13,007 nucleotides of DNA. Source: Vittaforma corneae ATCC 50505 (Eukaryota; Microsporidia; Nosematidae). Location: the NCBI RefSeq assembly GCF_000231115.1, contig NW_006889863.1, forward strand, positions 2,388 to 15,394. The letters are read 5' to 3'. The notes beneath the pieces were generated by a model, which ran no database searches, had not been told where the DNA came from, and was given only the letters and a program-made list of their open reading frames with translations. Below are positions 1 through 9,630 of the stretch, piece by piece (the stretch's first letter is position 1; the number at the start of each line of letters is the position of its first letter). Both the position numbers and the translations under genes were made by a program.

Positions 1-1498
1 GATTGCTGATACAGCATGTATAGAAAATAAAAGGTTGAACGGCTAGCTTACTTTGCTTTAGCATAATAGTAAGCAATGCTTTTCCAGATATGTGTTAAAA
101 GATGTGCTTATCTTAAAATCAATAAATCTTTAATAATTTTGAAATTTTGCAGCAAATCCTCAAGAATGCTGTCATAAACGTCTTTCTATCCTAATAATAG
201 CGCAAATACTTCCCATTATCGTCGAGTTTCTATGGAATATATGTCTAAATTGTGTGTGTTTTGAGTACTTTTGATTCTTGCTTGAAGTTTTATTTACATT
301 TTTATTAAATCAGCATTTGAATAAGTATATTACATCAAAGTTGTGCTGAGAATGGACTAGACTGATAATAGTAGATAACTCATAAACACCATATTTCGGA
401 ATTTCTGATGAGTAAAACTATTATTTTCGTTGTTCGTGGTAGATAGAGGTATGTTCAAAATTAAAGTCAGTGCAAAAGAGTTAACTTGCCATATTGTGAA
501 TTTTCATGTGTTTTACGAATCAAACAGTGAAATGGGTTGATCCACGTAGAAAAATAATATTTAAAATGCCATGTAGTATAAGTGTATCTATTATATAGGT
601 TGTGGTATTTAAGGATTTATCAGGAATATAGCATAATAAATTTTATAGACAAGTATATTAATAAAATAAAAATGAATTAGTTGCAATACTATCTAAAATA
701 CACTAGAAGGTGATCAATTAAAACTATTGAGAAAGACAAGAACAAGTATTTAGTGGCAAGAGAATCATGATATATGATGAGCTATATTACCAGCTAAGAG
801 CTGGTGGCTTATCTGAATTAATTGAAAATTTGCAACAAACATTGAGAATGAACTATATTGGAAGAAGAAGTTAAAATACTAATATCTATCGTCATCAAAT
901 TAAGTTTGTCTTTAATAATCATGCTTCGATTCAAAGAGCCTTTGATACAAATCGAAAGACTAATAAGTACAAAAGCTAGATGAGTTTATGAAGCCAAAAA
1001 TTGAATGCACATAAATGTGTTAAAATAATTGTTTATGACACTGTATGAGAAAATAATGAACAGTCACAAAAATATAAATCTAATTTGAGTGATGTTTTTA
1101 TTTAATTTGTACCCGAAGTTTTTACAGTTAATAATCTTTGGCCTGTTTGTTTGTATTTAAGCGTAAACATCAATCCAAATATACAAAGATATACAATAAA
1201 GCATGTCAATGTACAATCTATTTAATTTATATTTGAAAGTAAAACACAAGCATATTCATATGTAGTTTGAATTAACTCTTATATACTACCACTGACATTA
1301 AGAAAAAATGTTGGTATTAGAGTGTGAGTACCAAAAAAGATATTAATATAAAAAAATTTTTGCACAGACAAAAATACTATCATATTCTATTCAAGAAATA
1401 ATTTTTACAGAATTAGTTTCTCATATAACAAAGAATCTAATAATAAATTTCTGTAAATTAAATTTATGCGCAATGATATTTGATATTAATATATTTAA
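1..1498. other. AT-rich stretch without recognisable genes
   Basis: No open frame of notable length, RNA gene or repeat family is visible here on either strand. Stops are frequent in all frames. The only local structure I would single out is the short GC-rich hairpin at 789-805, listed separately. A run of seven A at 1350-1356 is one of the two longest homopolymers in the window. The stretch is compatible with intergenic or intronic DNA of an AT-rich eukaryote. Confidence 0.7.
789..805. repeat. Short GC-containing inverted repeat (hairpin)
   Basis: The arms ACCAGCT (789-795) and AGCTGGT (799-805) are perfectly complementary around a three-base loop AAG. Four of the seven pairs are G-C, which is unusual here because most chance hairpins in the window are almost all A-T. 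No T-tract follows, so it is not an intrinsic terminator, and no gene ends next to it. It could form a stable stem in RNA, but it may also be chance; no function is assigned. Confidence 0.6.
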
Positions 1499-1813
1499 AC
1501 TGACAATTGTATTTTAAATTTTCAGTCACCAAAATGTGATGGAACCTCCAATATTTGGAACTTTATCTTGTCCATTTGTCTTCACAATTTATCATACGAT
1601 TCTAAGGAAATTGAGAACATTGATCGGTATGATCGTGTGTGTTGTAAATGGTTGTTTGTCTTCTGCTTGAATTTTTTACTAGACTATGCATCTTGGTATC
1701 TCCGATCTGAATTAAAAAATGTGATTTTCAGTTTTCTTGTGAATTTTCAAAATCATTTTTACGAAAATTTAAATGAATGGGGTCGTATTGGATATTATTT
1801 GCATTATAAATAA
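1499..1813 (+). other. Longest plus-strand open frame; possible terminal exon
   Basis: This stop-to-stop frame runs 104 codons from just after a TAA at 1496-1498 to the TAA at 1811-1813. It has no ATG, so it cannot be a complete prokaryotic-style gene; only a TTG at 1568 could serve as an alternative start. A TTTTCAG acceptor ending at 1525 would open an exon beginning Ser-Pro-Lys-Cys at 1526 with 95 residues before the stop. The product is rich in aromatic residues and cysteine, with four tryptophans and a hydrophobic stretch around Trp-Leu-Phe-Val-Phe-Cys-Leu. I recognise no family or domain. No matching upstream donor or exon was found. A run of this length is expected roughly 0.4 times by chance in a window of this size and composition, so a real exon is possible but unproven. 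Confidence 0.2.
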
Positions 1814-1966
1814 AAATTTTATCAAGCCAAACATTTTGCTACAACACAGATTTCAACTTCTTTTCGTCTAACAGAAGGTAAAATTTGAATACTTTAAAAC
1901 ACTAGATTAAAACATGATAAAATCCCAAAAAACTTTTAGCATTATAATAAACTTTGGATACATTAG
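1814..1966. other. Spacer between open frame and repeat copy 1
   Basis: These 153 bases separate the stop codon at 1811-1813 from repeat copy 1. The sequence is very AT-rich and shows no similarity by eye to the 151-base spacer preceding copy 2 (11243-11393). An AATAAA lies across the stop codon, but such words are frequent at this composition, so no polyadenylation site is called. Confidence 0.5.
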
Positions 1967-2172
1967 ATTCTTCCACAAATACTGGTTTCTCGGAGTTTAT
2001 GCCTGTAAAAATACTGTGTTTTCAGAAGTGATTGGCGCACATTCCATTTCCTGAAAGTTTTATGATGTGGTAACCAATTTATTACTCTCCAGAGATATGG
2101 GTTTAAAGATGTGTCGATTGGCAAGTTTATGCAGGATATTTCTAATTGTTTGAAGTACTTAGATATAAAAAT
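1963..2172 (-). other. Minus-strand open frame through repeat copy 1
   Basis: Reading the minus strand from 2172 down to a TAA at 1965-1963 gives 69 codons without a stop. Forty-six of them lie wholly inside the 140-bp repeat (Leu-Asn-Pro-Tyr-Leu-Trp at its start, Ser-Ile-Cys-Gly-Arg at its end), and 22 precede it in unique flanking sequence. The frame has no ATG. The repeat-encoded part is rich in basic and aromatic residues. I recognise no domain. The frame ends one codon after the repeat boundary. If the repeat derives from a coding sequence, this is the frame to search with; by length alone the frame could be chance. Confidence 0.2.
1967..2106 (+). repeat. 140-bp perfect direct repeat, copy 1
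   Basis: This segment is identical at all 140 positions to 11394-11533 in the same orientation. The match begins at ATTCTTCCAC and ends at ATGGGTTTAA; the bases outside differ at once (G before and A after here, C before and T after in copy 2). G+C is 50 of 140 (36%), higher than most of the window. The ends are not inverted repeats of each other, and no flanking target-site duplication is seen, so it does not look like an intact transposon with terminal repeats. The octamer AAATACTG occurs twice inside it (1977-1984 and 2009-2016). It also holds a near-palindrome TGGTAACCA (2068-2076). The minus strand is open in one frame across the whole unit. I do not recognise the element. It could be a recent duplicate, a fragment of a dispersed repeat, a conserved regulatory element, or an introduced segment. 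Confidence 0.98.
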
Positions 2173-5100
2173 CTAGCAAGTATGTCTTAATATGAGTAGA
2201 ATTTTTAAACTTCTAGTTTACTAATTGGACGAACCACTGATGGGCTGTTATATTCATATAGTCAGTCTGTTGCCCATAGATTTGTTAAATGCTAAGATCT
2301 AAAGTGGAGGGAACGTTTTCATTAACTTTTGCTTAAAATACCATTTTTGTTGAGGTTAAAATTTTTAGCGGAAACAGACTAAATCTTTTTGAAAAATTAA
2401 ATAAAATTTGTATGGCATATCAATCTACAATATAACTGCGTTTGTATTAATTCATAGTCTACTGGCAATTTTATTTAAAGCTGATGTAATTATTTGTTTA
2501 AATGTTTAATACTCAAATGCCCAAACAGTTTTGGTCCATTATATAACTCATATTAGCACAATTGTTTTTTATTAACTATCTATTTTCAGCTCATAATAAT
2601 GGTTGGGATTGCTCATTTATTACTACAACATTTGAGAGATTGCCAATGCATGGAATTTATCAATTCATATGTTATTGAATAACATAAAAATGCTTGTTGT
2701 TAGATGTAGAATTAATTGTAAGGTGAAATTTGCTTGTACAAAAACATTTAAAGACTTGGCCAATCAACAATATACTTGATCATGTCGTTTTTATAATATA
2801 ATTAACGCTCATTGAAACGAATAAAGAGAACTATACAACTTACAAAGCTTTGTCCTAAATCAAGTCCTTTTAGTTTAATGTATTTTGTAAAAGTTTTCAA
2901 CGATATTTTTCATTAATCTTCCATCAATATGCATTTTCCTTTGGAATGTTGTAAGACCTTGAAAGAAATAAACATGCAATATATTAGTTAAGTCAGTTAG
3001 GTTATTACGAAGAAGTGTGTAATTTAAAAATAAGAAAGATAACCACCACATTTGATTAATATTATTGAATTGGTAAAGTACGACATCAAACATATAGAAG
3101 AAACATTCCTATGTTTCAGTCTTGTTAGCTCAAGCATAGTTGTTTTTATTTGTATCTGACCGTTTAAAAATTATAATGTAATATAAAGTGGTGCAACATC
3201 ACAAAATTTTTAAAAACAATCAAAACGACAAGTTATGATGCTACAAAAATAGTAATGCGTAAATATTCAATAAAAGATGAGACTAGCAGTTGATTTGATT
3301 TCTAAAAAATATTGACTCAATTAAATTAACCAATGTTGCACACTTAATATTAAAAATTTAAAAATTAAACATTTAGATAATTTTAGGAATAAAGGCAAGT
3401 ATTTTACAAAGCTACATATATGACTATTTCACATCTGCTTATATAGAAAGCATCAATACTGACAATTTCCAATCTTATTATCTTTTATATAAAGATTTTA
3501 TGTTGTAAGATAGAAAAATAATTGATTTCTAACAGAATATAGTTAAAAAAGCTTAAAGGAGAGCAATATCGTGTTGTAATATCTCCACATTCTGATCTGA
3601 TCTCATAATACAAAACTACACTGTTTGTTAAAACTTTCAATGGTGTCTTTAAACGTAAAGTGAGGAGACATGATTGCTAAAGCTTCCATTATGGGTTTTT
3701 GTTAACGATTAAAAATTTATAATTAGAATGGGCTAGTATATTCAAATAAGAATGCATATTTATTTTTAACAACATTGTTTTTTAGGATGTAGTTCACGGT
3801 TCATAAAACTTTGTAAAAATAAAATATGAAAGATAACGAGAAAGAGATCAATATTAGATAATAAACATTTTTGCATAGCATTATGATGATTTATCTAACA
3901 TACTAACGATTTCATATTTATATTTCAAATTAGAAATGATTTCACGCCTAAATTAAATCCATAAGCAAAAATACAACGCATGCATGGATTTTTTAGGGAT
4001 CTTCTATGGGTTTTGACCGTTAATAAAAAACTAGAATGGAAGTTTTATGAAATACAAGAAAATTTTTGATCAGCACTAAAAGTTAAGCAATCGCATAATA
4101 AGACTGTCTTCTGTTCAAGAGAATTGTAAAACAAACCTCCTTATAATTTGTGCGTGTTTAAATAAATATTGAAAACTTCGTGTTATTTATAAGACTTGGA
4201 GTTTTTATTACAATCTAGTCAGCATAAAATAGCAATGCTATTTAGATCTATAATTTCAGAGTTTCTATGTTCATTTGGTTGTAAAATTTAACAACAACGG
4301 CGTTTATTCAAAATATAATGATTTGCAATAAAGTATACGCATCTGCAGAGACGAAAATCGCTCTTGGTGCGTTATGAGTACCCAGTTCTTCAAAGGCCAT
4401 GAGAAACGTGGCAATATCATTTTTTAATATACCAATAAACAATTAGGTGCAATTTAACTGACTCTCTTCCTGATAATTATTTATGTATCTGATAAAGTTA
4501 CATACAAATATATGCCATTAGTTAAACAATGCAAAAGTGTGCGAACAATAAATTTCAAAATATGCACGTAAAGATAACCCGATTCTCAAAATTGCTTTTA
4601 ATATTTAAAAATTTATGAATCTTAATTAATGTAATATCCTCATTGTTCAAATATTTTCGATTACATAGAAATAAGATTAGATCAATCATGATTTGTATGG
4701 TGAAAAAAGTTGAGATGATGGAATATCAATAATAATACGCGGTTGATCTTTTTTGATATTAAAATAGATTCTGGGTATCATGTCAAACTGGTGCATTATA
4801 TTTATAGATATTTGAGATGTATGGGTTAATATTTATAATTTAATTTTACAATAGAAGAGTGGTTCTAAGAATCCATAAAATTCATAAAAATATATAGGGT
4901 GTTCTAAAATTCAAATGTGATCTGGTTTCACTCTTCACTTGACATGAGAACAAACATCTCAAACATCAATAGAGAAATTGTGGATGGTTCCATCTCTATA
5001 TCCATTCTATTTCGGCATAAACAGCATAGTATTTCTCATTTGAAGATTTATTTTAATAGAACTTCTTTGTTATTGTTAAGAGGCGACCACTTGGAATTTT

Positions 5101-5460
5101 TAAATTCGCTTTAAACTATTAACTTCATAGTACTATATTTCCAACTTGTTTCCATCACATTAATCTCAACGAACAAAATTATTTATAATATCAGATTGAA
5201 AACATAGAATAACACCATTATAATATCACAAACAATGCGAAATTTCTAATTTCATTGATTTACGTTTAATATGCATTGATAATTCGGTTTCCGCTTATTT
5301 TTAGTAGCATTTAAAATATCAACTTTGGCATCCATTATATTTTAAATGCCTCATTTATAACATCCTTGGTGCACACTTTAAAGTTTTCTTCCACGCTTTT
5401 TAATATGTGATGTATGTGGATATCACCCACATAGACTATATTTCTAATATTTTTCAGGCT
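2107..5460. other. AT-rich stretch without recognisable genes
   Basis: About 3.3 kb with no supportable gene. The longest frames are a 72-codon minus-strand ATG frame at 2875-3093 and a 65-codon GTG frame at 4917-5114. Both fall in the range chance produces at this composition, and neither has a family signature or a convincing ribosome-binding site. A 7-bp inverted repeat TATGTGG/CCACATA (5413-5419 and 5427-5433) is a chance-level hairpin. A TTTTCAG acceptor-like word ends at 5458 but leads into a short frame. No second copy of any long segment was noticed. Confidence 0.65.
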
Positions 5461-6000
5461 TCAAAAGTTCTATCTAGTTGTATTAACCAAATTTAAAAAC
5501 CATTGCCATTCATTTTATTTACAAATCCCTCTATCAAACGTTTATATTTTCTTGCATTCTTCAATTTAATGAGAAAAGGTCTTTTAAATCAACAAAAAAT
5601 CTTTAACTTCTATACGGATCTCATCGGATTTCACCTATATGTTGTCTATTATATTACCAACTTACCTCGCCATTTCATCCCATTCAACAATTATGATCTG
5701 ATGCTCGAATAAATTGATACGCATCCTAATCTTTCTTATTAAACTCTAATATCAATTGAATTTCCCAATAGTCATCTTTATATTTACAGTCAGCACCCCA
5801 TCATAACTTCTTTTGCATGCCATAACAATAACTGCTTGTATTTCTTTTATACTACTCCAAACTTCCACATCTTTTCATTCTCATCTTTTGCTGCTGGCTT
5901 GTTTCCAATTTCTCTTTAAATTCCAGCCTGTTCTTTGCTCTCATTTCTACCCATTATTTTATATTTAATTAACTATTATTCACAACACCGTTACTATTTT
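5461..6000 (+). other. Pyrimidine-rich block with strong C-over-G asymmetry
   Basis: Counting by hand, the plus strand here contains 122 C and 40 G in 540 bases. The lines 5821-6000 are about 71% pyrimidine. The 69-codon TTG frame at 5503-5712 sits inside and has no recognisable domain; scarcity of G and pyrimidine richness lower the stop frequency on this strand, which explains its length. Similar local skews in real DNA can come from transcription-coupled mutation, pyrimidine-rich intron sequence or decayed repeats. The block argues against the window being one homogeneous random shuffle. No function is assigned. Confidence 0.75.
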
Positions 6001-9000
6001 GAATTTTATTACCACGATTACAAGTCCTGCATTTGTACTTTTAAATGTTTTAATTCTATAATTAAAGCGTATTTGTTCTGGATCTAATTAACCGACAAAT
6101 AAAGTAGTAAAACGTTAGTCTCTTTTGATTAATTGATACAATCAAGCCTCTTAAATGATTTATTATTCTTCTGTCGTTAGAAAGCATATTTTTGTGCTGA
6201 TTCTATTCACAATTGTTGGGTTATATCTTTTTATTTGTGCATCGTTTTATAATCCTTCTGTCTTTTTAGATTAATTGTAAATTTTTTATAATTAAAGGGT
6301 ATTCAATCTATCTACTTGGTTTAATCTTAATTTTTATATTTCTTAATTATTTTATATTTATATTTTTGTTGTTCGTGTTATGTGCCATGCGATCATTTAA
6401 TGTCATTGAAAAGACTATGAAATGGATAAACAAATCTGGTTTGTTTCGTAACCAATCACAGAGCATCTTTTATACAAATGCGTATTATTTTGAAGACATT
6501 ATCTAGAACTATTTCTACATAAGCTCTGTGTGTTGCTCTTATAAATCTTTTATTCTTTTGAAAATCCATTTGTACATGTTCCAGTAGAATTTGATGCATC
6601 GAGTACAATTTTCTGATATATGATCTACGAAATAGTGCATATAAGTCATAGATATAAACTTGTGCACATAGCTTATATACTATGCAAATAAACTATCGAT
6701 CATAAATAACAAAGATTTTTGGAAAACTAACTCTATGAATAAAAAATACTTATTTTAATCATTTACTCCCATCATACAGCTTATATTTGAACAAAGTTAG
6801 CATTAAATAATTTAAAAATGCGATACTGTTGCCATGCATCTTACTTGAGATGAAATATGCACCTAATTTATTAAATAACCACATACTATCTAACATTATA
6901 GAATCCCCATACCTTATAAATCTTGTACAGATTGTCGTATATTGGAGCAATCACGGATTTGTTAAAGATTCAACTTAGTGGCATATTCTTCTTAAAATAT
7001 AACCCAAATCTTCAAATAAAAATTGCATCTGATTGATCTTATAGTTATTGGTTTTCTATAGAGTGTTTTCCCATGTCCTATCCTATTCACTAACATCACT
7101 TAAGGATTTGAGTTTGTGTGGAATTTGTACATATTAAACCATTTGCATGTTTTAAGGGACTCTTTTCTTTTTACAAGAGCATTTCAAACTTATGCTCTAC
7201 CCTTGTTTAGAAGTGAAAATAAGTCCCCTGAGATTTGTTACATGTCATAAAGAGTGATTGTTAAAAAATTAACTATTAACATTACTTATGGTCAAACAAA
7301 CTTCATAATTTTTCACAAAAGTCCTTTTTAGTATAAATTGTACATCATACTGTGATAAATAATTTATGATTTGTAGAAATGTACAAATTGACCAACTTTG
7401 ACATAGAATATGTTTGTGTGATTCTTATTTTGATGATACCCACCATTTACTTAATAAATAATTGGTGTATTATTATGCTACGTGCATAAGGAAATTTTAT
7501 TTAAAAAGACTATTTTTAACAATAGATAATTCTCTATTTCTCGGTACAAATATTTTATATGTGAAGTAACAAAAATTCGACAGAGATTTCTAGATAATTC
7601 GTACAATCTAAAAATAATTCAGAGAATATTTTAATAGGATAAAATTTACAAAATTATAATGCTAAGTGAAAAACTCTCAATATATAGAGCATTTATTGTA
7701 AGTAAAAGATCAAACTACAAGAATAATTTGATCTAAACAATGTTTCCTGCTCAATATTTGGATTAATAAAGGGAGAGATACACAATATTGAACGGTTCAA
7801 AACAAGTATATTACATAAAAATCTTATTGATTTATGAGATTATTGCATCTATGCCCCAATATCAAGTAATTACAGATATCATTAAGATTATCCACGGCTA
7901 ATCTACAAAATATATATAAAAAAGGATCTGTTGAGTACTTCCAAATAGAATTTGTTTTAAAACAAAGATATTTTTTATTACTAATACTAGCATGGTACAG
8001 CAAATGTTGTTGTTTAAAGAAACATGATTGTTTTCCAATATTCTCGCGAATTTTCAAAATACATTAGAAAAAATCAAAATTGCAGATATAGGCGTGAAAA
8101 ATATTGAGAATGAAAGATCTAGTCTGATGTGTTCATTTTCTATAATAACGGTTGAATGCTATTAGAATATTTAAAATGTATGTGATGAGTTTAATTGTAG
8201 ATGTATTTTATCATATATCTAGTTGGAGTGTGTGTTTAATTAATATTTCAAAATCATTCTAGCATTGTTGTGTTTGTCTGTGTAAAATAAATTTAATGTT
8301 GATTTATTAATGTGTAAAACTTCCCGAGTTGGTAGGTATAATAAAAAGCCTGATGTTTGTAAATGAGCCCACAGTATAAAATTACATAATGAAATATAAG
8401 TTAGCCCCATTCTTTATATGGTGGTACAAACTTATCTTCAAGAAAATATGCGACAAAGCACAACCTGCTTGCAATTGTGGATTTTGGCATAAATCTGACT
8501 TAAAAATCAAATCATGCACTGACAACATCTACCTTTACCAACTCAAGTTTTAATATAACGAGAATATCAAGAAATATGACAACGAAATTCCTGATAAAAA
8601 CCCTTTTCAAAATAGCCAAGTTAAAGCGGTATGCCTTTAGCAAAGAGTATGTGTTAATTTCAAATGAATTTCTTAAAATAGATCTTATTTACAAAAATAA
8701 AAAACCTTGTACTGTGCATTAATTACTTATAATGAGAGTTTGGTAATGATTTTGGTTTATTTAAATGATATTTATGAACTAAAGCATCATCGTGGAATCC
8801 CTTTAGAATTAACTTTGACAATTTTCGATCATGTGATAAAGTTCGTTAGTAGCACATTATTATATTTGTTAATTATTGAAGCTTAAATGTGATTTAAATG
8901 CCAGAATTATCTAAAGTAACCGGTAATATAATCAAAAATTTGTATTTAAACTTAGTACCATCAAATACAATATGACATCAAGAATTGGGAACCCAATACA

Positions 9001-9315
9001 ACTATATAATTTAACAATTGTTGTTTCGACAAAAATATACATTGTACACAACAAAAATTAACCAAAGGGGCGATGTATCAAGGTGCTATTTGTAAAAACA
9101 ACTCCAGAATACAGCAAAACTTTCAAAGATAGTATAGAAATTAGATATGTTATCTAACATGGTTGTCAGCATCAATGGGTTTTCACATTTTAATATATTT
9201 AGAAATAAGGTAAGTTAAATATACGAATGATCACTAGGCAAATTTTGTTGACTCAACGGTAATATATATTAAAAATCTCTGAAATCAATAATTTTAAATA
9301 TCATAAATAATATGA
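6001..9315. other. AT-rich stretch without recognisable genes
   Basis: About 3.3 kb with no supportable gene. A 77-codon minus-strand TTG frame at 7824-8057 and a 63-codon minus-strand TTG frame at 6759-6950 have no known motifs and lie within the chance range. The sub-block 8101-8340 shows asymmetry opposite to that of 5461-6000, with 45 G and 17 C. At 9066-9074 an AGGGG run sits only two bases before an ATG, but that frame encodes 19 residues and is not credible. No tRNA, structured RNA or repeat family was seen. Confidence 0.65.
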
Positions 9316-9630
9316 ATGAATTATCTTTCAAATATCATAATAAGAACAGACTTTCCATGTAGTACCAAGGTATGTATGTGCTGTGCTGCTAAATCTGGCA
9401 TTTTAATCATATTTTCAATTTCTTTCTAGTTTTTTGCAGTTTTACTTTTAAAAGTTTTATCAAGAAATCTTATCAACCAAAAAGTTCTAAACATGGTAGC
9501 ATACAACAAATTATACCACGAAAAATTAAAATTCTCTCGTTTAATTGTAATATACCGGTGGCTTCTTCGTTGCCATTTATTTAACCAGCTAGTTGCATCA
9601 AGGAGTTTGGGATTTAATGCCATTCTCTAG
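9316..9630 (+). other. Possible two-exon small ORF with 60-base intron
   Basis: An ATG at 9316 opens 18 codons ending in AAG at 9369, followed directly by a donor-like GTATGT (9370-9375). A pyrimidine-rich acceptor TTTCTTTCTAG ends at 9429, giving a 60-base GT-AG intron. A branch-point-like TTTAAT lies about 23 bases before the acceptor. Joined in phase 0, the second exon runs 66 codons to a TAG at 9628-9630, predicting an 84-residue protein. Without splicing, the upstream sequence is closed in this frame by the TAG of the acceptor itself. The protein is basic and hydrophobic with no domain I recognise. Exon 2 becomes richer in G+C towards its end. The antisense strand is also open for 65 codons (9426-9623), so either strand, or neither, may be coding. 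Consensus splice words arise by chance in AT-rich DNA, so this is only a candidate. Confidence 0.2.
9370..9429 (+). other. Candidate 60-base GT-AG intron
   Basis: The segment begins GTATGT after AAG and ends TTTCTTTCTAG, both close to general eukaryotic splice consensus, and contains a plausible branch point about 23 bases from the 3' end. Its length is in the range known for short introns in compact AT-rich eukaryotes. The claim rests on these words and on the reading frame they restore, not on expression evidence. Confidence 0.2.

Noticed and set aside
921..940. TTCGATTC word like a tRNA T-loop
   Set aside because: The flanking bases do not form a T-stem, and no acceptor or anticodon arm can be built around it.
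1967..2106. Interpretation of the repeat as a solo terminal repeat or small inverted-repeat transposon
   Set aside because: No target-site duplication flanks either copy and the ends are not inverted repeats. The classic TG...CA long-terminal-repeat ends are also absent.
2875..3093. 72-codon minus-strand ATG frame
   Set aside because: Its length is within chance expectation, it has no ribosome-binding site or splice context, and it has no recognisable domain.
3099..3117. 19-base resemblance to a segment near 12469 (16 of 19 identical)
   Set aside because: Dozens of such pairs are expected among all pairs of positions in the window, and the flanks do not extend the match.
4917..5114. 65-codon plus-strand frame from GTG
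   Set aside because: No start context or domain is visible, and the length is at chance level.
5413..5433. 7-bp inverted repeat TATGTGG/CCACATA with a 7-base loop
   Set aside because: It is at the chance level for loops of this size, with no T-tract or gene end nearby.
5503..5712. 69-codon plus-strand frame
   Set aside because: It starts at TTG just after a TAA. Its length is explained by the local scarcity of G and A, which lowers stop frequency on this strand.
6759..6950. 63-codon minus-strand frame
   Set aside because: It has only a TTG start, no motif, and chance length.
7824..8057. 77-codon minus-strand frame
   Set aside because: It starts only at TTG, has no family signature, and several frames of this length are expected by chance at this composition.
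8815..8842. TTGACA followed by a TAAAGT-like word, resembling a bacterial promoter
   Set aside because: The -10 match is poor, no gene follows, and such words are common in AT-rich DNA.
9066..9134. AGGGG just before an ATG, resembling a ribosome-binding site
   Set aside because: The two-base spacing is too short and the frame encodes only 19 residues.
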